From Telopea speciosissima (lineage: Eukaryota; Streptophyta; Magnoliopsida; Proteales; Proteaceae), in the NCBI RefSeq assembly GCF_018873765.1, contig NC_057925.1, positions 62,194,470 to 62,258,469 on the forward strand: a DNA stretch of 64,000 nt. Direction: 5' to 3'. Each line of letters begins with the position of its first letter. Within the stretch, counting starts at the first letter, position 1. The notes under the pieces are model-generated. The model saw only the letters and a list, made by a program, of their open reading frames with translations. It did no database searches and was not told where the DNA came from. A program made the translations under genes and the position numbers. Shown one piece after another: positions 38,461 through 51,000 of this stretch.

Positions 38461-39016
38461 TGTTAAAGAAGCTCATTTCACAAATCAGCTTAACACCAGT
38501 AGTTATTATTGGTAAAGAACACCTGATATTTTTGTTTAGGGTATTGGAAATGGAGACTTCAACATTATTCGTGACTGGTTGGACTTGGACATACCCATGA
38601 ACTTGCATATGCTCCAGCACAGAGAGAATCACCAACATGTTTTGTGGTTAGGAGTTTGTCCAGTCTCATTTGAATTATATCATTTAGTGATAATAACACT
38701 GAGCATAAGCTGGTTTTCCTTTCCTTTGCAAAGGATGCCAGTAGAAAACACCCAATATGATATACTTCAAACAGTTCTCTGAAGTAAAATCTTTAATTAG
38801 TTCAACAATATGTTGTATTTTTGTTAGTTTAGAATCAATTTATGGTGGATTTTACTCAGACATTAACAAACATACAATTAGTCATGGTAAAGGGTTTATC
38901 CAAAGCTCTCTAGAAAAGAAAAAAGGACAAGCAAAAACCCAAACAGCTTGATCAGGAAACTCTGGTCCAAAGGTAAAAAATGATAATAATAGAAAGACAT
39001 ACATAGCACAAATTAC

Positions 39017-42000
39017 CTCAAGTAGTTGCCCATTTGAAATGAATTTTTCACATAAATCATAGTAAAGATGCCCAGCAAGAAAACTGGAACGACTGCACAC
39101 TGGAACCTAGCACAAATTGGGAGGGAAACGAAAAAGGGTTAACACTATGATTGCCATGGTTAGCATAAACGAAAAACAATTATCAGGATGTGATATTTCA
39201 AGAGATCTTACACTTGACAAGAGATCCATTGCAGCCTTTTTTACTTCATTAATGTTGATATCAGAACCCAAAGAATTTTCAGGATGATTTTCTTGAGGGG
39301 AAATGGAATGAGAAAGTGAGAACTTCTGCTGAAATCCAACCAGTAGTGGCTCTGAATCCTTTAAACAATTAACCCAGAAACCAACAGAGTCGGAATTAAC
39401 ACCAAAATGTTCTGAGAATTTCAAGATGAAGTTCTCATAAACTGGTGAAACACAAAGGGCGTGGGTCAGTCTTCTATCTGCCCATAGCATTGCTACACTC
39501 TTTTCAAGAGGAACATTTTTTCGCTTTAGTAGTATGATGATGAGCTTGTAAATTTCATAATGGAAATGCATGTGACCCTGGCATTGCACAATGAGGGAAG
39601 ATAAACCATGATCAGATATCAAAATTGACAATATTAGAAATTATCCTTGAACCATATACTTTGCACGGAATCTACTACTTCTAGTTGTCAATAATGAAAC
39701 TAACCTTCAGTGATAACAAATCAGAAACTTGATATAGTAACGGCATTGCATTTTTAGTCACCAACTCACAGAGCTCATCTGCAGGACAATGCCTTGGAAT
39801 GACTATATTCGACCATAGCTCTAGTGCATGATGAATATCATGCAAGATTACCTATAGAAATACAACAGGCAAGTGTCATCAATTATGGTAAGAAAGCACA
39901 GAGAACATTTAAATGCATGTAATTTATTTCTAACTACAGGCCCTAGAGCAATATCACCTCGGAGTTTGGCTCAGCCTCCTGGGTACAAAGTGCCCGCAAG
40001 CAATGTGCAAGTGCTAATTGATGGCAAGTCAAAGCACTGTTGACAGAAGATTTAGAAAATACTTCGTCCTGTTTCAATGAACTTCATAATAAATGCAAAA
40101 TCATCTCCAAATAGGTCAAGGATCAAGTAGCATTCTTTTGAACTACCATAAAATAAAGTAAATCGAAGTGATGAGGAAATGGCTCACAAGTATATAAATA
40201 GCCTCCGAAAAACACTGAATACAAATTTGAAGGTCTTCACTCTCACAAGCCCTTAATACTCTTCCTTTCCAAATAAGGACCCTTGAATTTTCTAAGAAAT
40301 CGTCCTTTGTTATATAAACATCAAAGAGAAGAATATCCATAATTTTCAGTTGCATTTTCTGGCATAGTTTCGGATAACTGGAATTCATTTCTTCATACAT
40401 AAAAAGCTCCTTCATACAATTCAAAATTTAAAAGTTAAACACAATGCAGTTATTATAACTGGGAAACCCCACAGAAAGAAGGAAGGAAGCACCAGAATAA
40501 TCACTAGATATAGAAATTAATAGCACAAAAGACACAGACCTGCTCTAAAATGATGCCAGTCGTCTTTTTTGACCATGTTGGAGAAGTCTTTAACAGCAAA
40601 GAATATAAAGTAGGAGCATAATCTTCCACATCGGCTCCCCTAAATTCTTTGCACTTAATCTGGAGCAAAGAAATAAAATTAGTAGTGGATAAAAAAAATA
40701 TCTAACAAAATCGAGCACATTTCAGATGATACCTTAACCCATTGTTTCACCAAGGGTGCGGGACCACTCAACCTTTCAAGATAGTTTCCAACAGTGCACC
40801 AATTCAAAAGGCTATTTACAATGCTTGTGTCTACATCAGGGCTTCCACATTGATGGAGAACATCCAGAAGAAATGCGTTTTTTCTACATGTCTCAACAAC
40901 GAACTCTATAATAGAATCTTCAGATAGTTCCTCTTGAATCCCCTCTGACTTGTCCCTAAATGTCTTGCAGAGGAGAGAAACACAAATCCATGATGCTCTA
41001 CAGCATAATTCTAAAGCCACTGAAGCCTGTAAAGAAACAAAAACAGAAGAAAAAAAAACAACTGAAGCCTCAAAATTAAGAAACTTGAACAATGAAAGAA
41101 CTACAAACTCCAACAGTTAATTATGAAGTATGAACAAATGAAACGACAATAAACATGAGAATAGTAGCAGTGAACAGTAAATTTCAAACGTGAAAGTAGA
41201 GACTTCTGCAGCTCAACCTTAGCTCTAAGGTGTTAATAGTCCGGGTAGGGAGGAGATCGGTACAAGTTTTGGTGTCTGACAAAGATAGAGGGAATCTGGC
41301 ACCCACAAAATGGAGATGGTAAGAGCAAGTGCACAAGGCTCCCGCTACTGCAGGGTCTGGGAGGGGCAAATGTATGCAGTAAAGCGTGTTTATTTTTTGA
41401 TAGGTTAACTAAAGCAAGTTTATTATGGTCAAGAATACTTTTAAGCTTCTCACAACTTTAAAATTGTGTAGTAAACAGCTATATAGTAGCAATTACCTTT
41501 ACTCCCCCCCCCCCCAAAAAAAAAAAACCAAGAAACAGAAAACATTTCATACAATTGTATTACATTGTTTTTTTTAAATGAATAAATAATTCAATTACCA
41601 AAGGGAGAAAAAGGGGAAGGGGAGGATACAAGCAAAAGCTGACACTAAGCCCTACCAAAAAGCAGGGTCAATATTAGGAACTTATTAGATAATTTCATTA
41701 TTAAATTGAAAAGGGTAATTTGACTTCATCTGGCCCTAGTCCACCCTTTCTGAATCACGCAGAAGATTCTTGTGGTCCAACCAACCTATGCTATTACAAG
41801 CGTCCCTCTTAGATTTACCATGTTTTAAGTGTCAGATCCAATCTCCATTTTATGGTCAAACAATGGAAAAGAAGTCGCTAGAAAAATTGAATTTTGAACA
41901 AATTTTCGAAGCTCTGTATCTCTATTCAGTGGAATTGGATCAAGATGAAACTTACCAATCTGATATGGAAAGAAGTCACTCGAAAAGCAGTGCTCACCTC

Positions 42001-45000
42001 TACTAATTGTGGAAGGTTTTCCACTTATGCTGCCTGTATTTGCCATGTGGCAATGATGCTTTAATCATTCTTAACTATTGGATAAATATGGAGTTTATTG
42101 GATAAGTCACATTCCGAATTTGGTAGCCTATCTCAACTGTATGTCCCATCACATATATAGCTTTTCTCCGTTTTCTTTTTCAATCCTCTATTCTTCAAAC
42201 ATAGTGGATTTATTAAAATAGTTTAACATCATTCTACCATGTAGCAGTATTACATCGGACTGGAAAACACAATATGGTTAAAAGATGAGAAGACAACATG
42301 TCTAGAAAGCTTGAGCTTCAATGGACACCACATGTGGCAAAAAAAAAGATGCAAAACAGCTCCCACTAGGGGTATCAAAATGGAGGCCGAACCAAAAGGA
42401 AAGACCAAACAAAGTCCTTATCGGTTTGGTCTCGGTTTTGATTTAAAAAAAAAACTCCCAATTCCATTCGATTTTGGTCCGAACCAACTGAATCGATAAG
42501 ATCGACCGAATGAACCAAAACCGGAAAAGGAATAAAAAAAAGTGGAAAAACCTGATAAAATTTTTAATATAATTTTATAAAATGAAAAACTGAGACCGGG
42601 CAGATAAGAGACCATTAAGAGAAACCAATAAGGGACCAAAACCAACCTAACTGATGGCTATTGGTTTCAGTTTGAATTTTGTAAACCAATTGGTAATCAG
42701 TCTGGTCGGTTCCCCTTCTGGCCCGATATATGCTAAAAAGTAACAAACCAATAAGACCAGACTGAACCGAACCAAAAAGATGCATGTAGCCAACCTCATT
42801 TAGTTGGGATAAGGCTGAGTTGTTGTTTTATTATAACATGAGGATACCAAGGGAGGTTAAGTACATGCTTATTTACCAAAGTACCCATTCTACCCTCACA
42901 ACATGTACTCTAACAGGTGGGTCATATGGTTGAGTTTGGTTAAGAAATTTGACATGTAGGTGAGGCAGTTCAGAAGGCCAGCAACAAACCAGGTCATTAG
43001 AGTGGACCAAGAATGGAACAATATGTCTAATTTTGAATATCTAATGGGCTATATGGGCCATGGGCTTAGTATTTTTGAGTTTTCTATTGTAATGAGCCAA
43101 TTCTATAAGCCTATTTAAGGTCTATTTGGGAATAAATAGTTAGTTCTATTTTGTTAATGAAACAAAACTGAAGCTAAAAGTAATCTGCAGCCAGAGAACT
43201 AGAAGAAGAAAGCAAAGAAGAAAGAAGAAGAACCGAGAGAAGAGGAAGAAGGAAAAACCGAGAGAAAAGAAGGCTTCTCACGATTTAGTTAGATATACTA
43301 AATCGTGAGAGACAGATTTATTTATAACATCACTTAAGTGAATTACAATATGAAGTACCCAAAATATCCTTAAGACATAAATCTAATTAGAACTATCTAG
43401 AAAGCACAATAAGAGACATAAACAACTCCAAACACCTAAACACGATAAACCCCTAAACACGATAACCCCTAAACACGATAATTCTTAACACTCCCCCTCA
43501 AGCTGGAGCATAGACATCACCAAGATCCAGCTTGGAACAGCCAATTGCAAATTGTGGTCGAGACAAATCTTTGGTAAACATATCGCCGAGCTGAAACTAG
43601 GATCGAACAAAAGGGGTAGTAATCAACTTCTTCAGAACAGCATCACGAACAAAATGACAGTCTACTTCAATGTGCTTAGTTCGTTCATGAAACACAGGGT
43701 TGTTGGCAATGTAGATAGCAGCCTAGTTATCACAGTACATCTCCATAGGCTGATTACTGGAATAACCAAGCTCATGAGCAAAGGAACGAACCCACATCAA
43801 TTCAGCATGTGTGAGCCATAGCTCGTGCACTCACCGCCGACCGAACGAGCAAATGAGTTTGTTTCTTGCTCTTCCAAGTAACCAAGTTACCACCAAAGAA
43901 AGTACAATAACCTGTAGTAGACCTACGATCACCATCAGAACCAGTCCAATCAGCATCAGAAAATCCAACAATGCTAGTATGTCCATGACGGCGATAGATA
44001 AGCCCCTTGCCAGGAGCACCCTTAAGGTAACGTAAAATACGACAAGCAACCTCCCAATGAACTTGCTTAGGCGTCTGCATGAACTGACTAATAACACCCA
44101 CAGCAAAAGAAATATCAGGGCGAGTAACTGTAAGATAGATAAGTCTACCGACCAGGCGTCGATACTGGTGTGGATCACCAAAGTCTGTGTCATCAGAAGC
44201 ACCAAACCTGACATGAGGATCCATAGGAGTATCAATAGGCTTACAACCCATCATACCTGTCTCATCAAGTAAATCAAGAACATACTTTCGTTGGGAGAAG
44301 CTTAGACCACGAGAACTACGAACAACCTCGATGCCAAGAAAGTACCTGAGGTTACCCAAATCCTTAATCTGAAAATTGTCAAGTAGATATGTCTTCACCT
44401 ATGCAATCCCAGAAGCATCATTACCAGTAATAATAATATCATCAACATATACGGCTAAGATGACCACATTAGACCCCTGTCGTCTAACAAAGATAGAGTG
44501 ATCAAAGTAGCACTGAGAAAATCCACAACCAGCAACAACACTGCTAAATTTATCAAACCAGGCACAGGGGGACTATTTCAGTCCATAAATTGCCTTGTGA
44601 AGGCGACAAACTCGGACACTATCCTCCCCCTAAGCAACATAACCCGGAGGTTGCTCCATATACACTTCCTCCTGCAGGTCACCATATAAGAAAGCATTCT
44701 TCACATCCATCTGGAAAAGAGGCCAGTCAAGGTTAACGACCAAAGAAAGCAAGATACGAACAGAATTCAGCCTCGCAACAAGAGAGAAGGTTTCAAAATA
44801 ATCGACCCCATAGGTTTGGGTAAACCCCTTGGTAACCAAACGGGCCTTGTGCCGCTCCACAATACCATCGGGATTGTACTTCACCGTGTACACCCAACAA
44901 CACTTAACAAGATCCTTACCAGGTGGGAGATCAACCAAAGACCAAGTCTTACGAGAGATGAGAGCTTCCATCTCCACATCCATAGTATTTTTCCACTCAG

Positions 45001-48000
45001 GGTGAGACATAGCAATGGTATAAGAAGTAGGAAGAAAAGTAGAATGTAAGGCAGTAGCAAAAGCACGATAATGAAAAGGAAGATGAGAAACAGACACATA
45101 GTTGGCCAGAGGATAAAGAGGACGGGTAGTGCAAGCACGAGTACCTTTTCTTTGAGCAATAGGGAGATCATCAACGTGAACAGTGGGATCTGCAGGCAAA
45201 GAATCAACTGGTGGCGGTAGAGGTGGGGCCGTAATAGATTGAACTAGGGGCAGCAGCTGCTGTTGGTGGCGACGCACATAAACCTGTATAGGCGGGGCAG
45301 CTATCGGCAAGGGAAGAGGAGCAGGGGCAGCAACCCGATCAACGGCATCAAGAGGAACATCAACTGTGGGACCAGCAAAATACGGGGAACTCTCGAAAAA
45401 GGTAACATCAGCAGAAATAAACTGTTGGCGAGTAACAGGGTCAAAGCAGCGATACCCCTTCTGAGTACGAGAATATCCAAGAAATAAACACTTAACAGCC
45501 CGAGGAGATAACTTATCAAGCCCTGGGCGAAGCACATGAACAAAACACTGACAACCAAAAACACGAGGAGGAAGAGAGAAAACTGCCCGATCAGGAAAAA
45601 CTATTTTAAAAGGAATTTGATTATTGAGGACAAACGAAGGCATACGATTAATAAGGAAACATGCTGTCAGCACCGCATCTGCCCAATAGAGTTTGGGAAC
45701 ATGCATATGAAACATCAAAGAACGAGTAACATCTAACAAATGGCGATTTTTGCGCTCTGCCACACCATTTTGTTGGGGTGTGTAAGAGCAACTAGTTTGG
45801 TGAAGAATACCATTGTCAGAACAAAAATGAGAGACCTCACATTGAATTAATTCAAGAGCATTGTCAGTACGCAAAGTCTTTAAAGAAACACCAAAATGAA
45901 CTCGAATTTCATTATAAAACTATTTGAAAACAGAGACAAATTCAGATCGATCCTTCAAGAGGTACAGCCATGTCATACGAGAATGATCATCAGTAAAACT
46001 AACAAAATAGGAAAACCCTAACCGACTTTTGACCCTACAAGGACCCCAAATATCCGAATGAACTAACTGAAATAAAGAAGTACTCCTAGACTCTGGACTC
46101 AAAGGACAAACAGTACGATGATGCTTGCCAAGCTCACAAGCTTCACACTCGATACGGGAGACAGACTTGCAACTGGGAACAAGGTGCTGCAGCTTAGATA
46201 AAGAAGGATGTCCTAGCCGATAGTGCCAATGTAAAGGAGATACGCCAAGAGAAGTAGCAACCGCTGCAGTGGATGTAGTGCCCAGATCAAAGTAATAAAG
46301 GCCTCCCTTCTCATACCCGCCACCAATCTTCGTCTTTGTTGCAAGATCCTGAAAGACACAATAAGAAGGGTGAAAGGTTATGGAACAATTCAAATTTTTA
46401 GTTAATTGACTAACAGACAAGAGGTTAAGAGGAAGCTTGGGAACATGAAGAACATTAGCTAAAGATATGTTAGAAGACAGAGCAACTTTCCCATGACCAG
46501 TGACTGGCATAGAGGATCCATCTGCAACAGAAATCCAAGATGACATAGAAGTCTGTGTGGAAGCTGAAAACAAAGTAGGCTTACCCGTCATGTGAGAGGA
46601 TGCTCCTGAGTCAATGACCCACGAAGAGGATGAGGATGCGAAACAAGCAGTAGTACCTGAGTGGGCAAGGACAGCTGTAGATGGAGAAGAAGAAGCCTCA
46701 AGTTGCTGGACTCGTTGTAAGAGTTGAGAGACTAAATCATTAGAAGAGGTACCACCATCAGTAGAGGATCTCGGGGCAGGGTCGGAAGAGTGCACAGAAT
46801 CAGTCCCTCCATCAGATATGGCAGAATTTGCAAATTGCTCACGGGCCCACTGTGGTTTGCCATGTTTGAGCCAACACTTATCAACAGTATGATTAGGCCG
46901 ATTACAATGAGTGCACCATCGAGAACTAGGATCAACAGAACCAGAACCAACAGTGTTAGATGTAACCCCATGACCTCCAGAACCAGCGGCACGACCATGC
47001 CCAAAATTAGAACCACGACCGCGAGAAGAAATACCACCACCACCACGGCCACGCCCTCCAGTAGAAATGAAAAGGGCAGAATTATCTTTGGTTGTAGGAG
47101 GTGAATCAGACTTCACCATAGAAGGGGATACAACTCTCTGGATCCGACAATATGCTTCATTCATAGAGGGGATCTTCTCTCCAGTCAACAATTGACTTTT
47201 GACGTATTGAAGATCAGAATCTAGCCCAAAGAGAAATTTAGCAACCAAAAATTCAAATCGTTGGGACTTAATTACAGCAGCAATTCCAACACGACACCCG
47301 AATGGTGACATGATCTCCGGCATGCCCCCTTCTTCCCCGACAACCCCTCCACCTGCCTCCACCACCCCACCACCCTCTCCCTGCCACCTTTCTCTCACCC
47401 CCCTGCTGTTGAACCTTCTGTAACCGCTGCTACCCCCTGGACATCTTTTTTCTCCAGCAGCTCTGCCTTTAAACCTGCCGGACACCCCCTCCACCATGTC
47501 TCTCCCACCACTCGCGACGATTCCAAGGTTGGATTCTGCCCAAAAGGCCTACTTGATGAAGAAATCCTGAAATGGCAGTGTTGTCTTGTTGGCCATTTTC
47601 TTGGTAGCCGTCCTCCCTACCATGTTGTCAAGGCCTCCCTCCTCAAGCAATGGAAAGCCGTAGGTTCTGTTTACATCTATGTGCTATTAAATGGGATTTA
47701 CATCTTGAGTTCTCGAAGGAAGTGAAAAAAGCTCGTCTTGTTGGAAGGTGGCCCCTAGCAGATTGGCAAAAAAGCATTTACCTCCGGCAATGGGACCATC
47801 ACTTCTCGCTTCACAGGATTGATCTCAAATCCATTCCCGTTTGGATTACCCTTCCCGGCCTCCCTCTGCACTATTGGTGCCCCTCTGGCCTTAGCATCGT
47901 TGGATCGACCATCGGCACCCCTCTCTTCTCCAACGAGTGCACCAAGAAAATGGATAGACTTTCTTTTGCTCGCATCTGCGTAGAATTGAGTGCTGAGGAT

Positions 48001-51000
48001 TCTCCCCCTGACTTCGTCACCATTTTGGAAGAAGACGGCCACTCCTTCGACCAATGTGTCCTCTACGAAGGCCTGCCTCACCACTGCTCTCTCTGCAAGG
48101 TCTTTGGCCACTCGAAAAATTGCGAGCCAGGTCCTCTCTTGTCCAAGCACAAGAAGGTGATCATCGAACCTGCTCCTGAAACCCTGGTTATGGTTGAGAC
48201 CTTCGAAGGCGGCTATCGAACTGCTTCGACTTCTGTGGAAACTACTGTGGTGCCTCCAACTTTGTCTTCGGAGGTCATCACTGTTGTCTCTGCTGACCTT
48301 GGGAACACTCTTCCACCAATGCAGTCGACGCCTTCTCCTGCTAATACAGCTATTGAAGAAAATCTGCTGGACTCCTTCCCTGCAATCGAAGATGAACCCC
48401 TCTCCAAGGCCCCTACGGCGATGGCTCGTGGTCGGAAAAAACAGAGAAGCCGTCGCCGGAGAAGCACTCGAGACTTTGGCGAGGCTGCATCCCTTGGCGA
48501 TAGTCCCGATGCCTACCTACCCCACTGCTCTACTGACGCTGGAAACAACAGGTTCGCCGCCCTCTCGGGTCTCGATCCTGAGATCCCCTGTGCTGTCGAT
48601 CTCTCGCCTGCTCCCCAGGTGCTCTCTGAGAGCGTCAACGACGGCCTGCACACCCTGCAATCACCCCTGAAGCTTCTGCCTCTGTGTCGTCCTTCCTCCC
48701 CTTTTGGTAACGAAGATGAGACCCCCCCCCCCCGTTGACAACTTCCAAAACCCCCCCTTTTCAGCTCTCAACCTTCCCAAAAAACCCATCCCAACTTTCC
48801 ACGGGGCCACCATCACCCTCACCCTGTCCTATCCCACTTAAACCCAGATACCTCCCACCCGACCCTTATGCCCGCCTCACACCACTTATTCCCCATTCCC
48901 CCTTTTAACCCATCCCGGCCTATCTCTACCGAACCAGCCCTGGACCCCCAAACCGGCTCATCTACACCCACCCAGTCAAACCAAACCCACCCCACCCCCC
49001 CCCTCCCCATTGGTCTGCTACCCCCCGTTAAAGGAATATCGCCTCTGGCCCCGCAGTGTCCCACCGGGGTCTAGAGTTACCTCCTCCACTGGTTGGCTGC
49101 CCCCTCCTCCCCCCTCTCATGATCCCTTGGACCATTTGGAACGTCCATGGGCTCAATGCCCTGGCTAAGCAAGCTGAAATCCGAACCCGCCTCAAGTCCT
49201 CCAAATCCCCCCTTTGCTGCCTCCTTGAGACCAAAGTGCTCGAGCACAATTCGTCCCGCATTGCTTACTCTCTTGCCCCCCTCTTGGTCCTTCCTCTCCA
49301 ACTATGACCACTCTCCTTGTGGCCGCATATGGGTTTTGTGGGAGCCCACCAAATTCCATATCTCGGCCTCCTTCTCCTCCTCCCAATTCATTCACCTCAG
49401 CATCTCTGACCACCTTCATAATCATCTCTTCTTCTTCACCACGTCTATGCCCTCAACCGCCATCCTGATAGGATCCCCCTCTGGGACAACATCAGATCTA
49501 TTTCTTCCTCTGTTGGCTCCCCTCCTAGTGAAAAACTGGGTGGTTCCTCTATTGACCACCAAGCAGTTACTGCTTTCAACTCCTGTCTCGATGACTCTGG
49601 GCTAAACGACCTCAGATGGTCGGGTGCTGATTTCACTTGGCACAACAAGCACTCTGGCCCTCACAGAGTTGCCTGCAAACTTGACAGAGTCCTTGTTAAT
49701 GACCCTTGGCTTTATTCCCTTCCTTCCTCCTATGTCTCCTTTGACCTCCCTGGCCTTTCTGACCACTCCCCCATTTCTCTCTTTGTCCTCCCTTATCTAT
49801 CCTTTGGTCCTAAACCTTTCAAATTCTTTGACATGTGGACCTCCCACCCTGACTTCCTTCCCCTTGTCCAATCTGCTTGGAATATTCCAGTCCATTCCTT
49901 CTCCTTCCCTCTCCTGGCCTTCTCCAAAAAACTCAAAAATGTCAAGTCAGCTGTTAAAGCTTGGAACTCTTCCACCTTTGGCAACATCTCCTCTCGGATC
50001 GCCTCTTATTGGGACACCCTCTCCTCCATTCAGCTTCGCCTTCAGGCTGATCCCCTCAACACCTCCCTCACTGAAGAGGAATCCTTAGCGGCTTCGGACT
50101 TTGCTTCCTCTCTTTCCCAAGAAGAAAGCTTTCTTAAACAGAAATCCAGAATCAAATGGCTTGAACTTGGCGACTCTAACACCGCTTTCTTCCACCGATC
50201 CAACTCTAACTCTATTCTCTCCCTTACCTCTCCTGATGGCTCGACCCTCTCCTCTGTTGACTCCATCAAATCTGAAGCCGTGAACTACTTCACCGGCATG
50301 TTTTGTCCCCCTGCCACCACTCCCTCCCCCATTCTTGCTGACCTTATCAACAAATTCCTCCCCCCCACCTCCTTAACACCCTCAGTTCCATCCCCTCTGA
50401 CTCTGAAATTACAGCTGCTGTTCGATCCCACAAGGCCAGTAAAGCTCCAGGTCCTGATGGGTTCAGTATGGGATTCTTCTCCTCTTGCTGGGACATCATT
50501 AGTGTCGAGCTTATCAATGCCATCAAGAGCTTCTTCTTCAATCCTCACCAAATCCAGAACATTAACCACACCTTCCTCTACCTCATCCCCAAGTCCTCTG
50601 GTGCCTCTTCCATGTCTGACTTCAGGCCCATCTCCCTTTGCAACCTTCTCTACAAGTTCATAGCCAAAATCCTTGTCAATCGGCTTAGCCTTGTCATTGA
50701 CTCTCTTGTCAGTCCTAATCATAGCCGGGAGAAGCATCTCGGATAATATCATCCTTTTCCAGGAAATTGTTTGAGGCTTCAATCGCAAATCCCACTCCCC
50801 CGCTGCTCTCCTTAAGATAGACATTCATAAGGCTTTTGACTCCCTTCGCTGGGATTTCATCTCCCAAGTCCTCCTTAAGATGTCTTTCCCCCCCATTTTT
50901 GTCAACTGGATCCATTGCTGCATCTCCTCCCCCCGCTTCTCGGTTCTCCTAAATGGCAGTCCGGCTGGGTTTTTCCCTTCCTCTGCTGGCATCCGCCAAG

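Noticed and set aside
48213..49425. Several minus-strand ORFs across the L1 LINE
   Set aside because: Antisense shadows of ORF1/ORF2 produced by its GC-rich composition.
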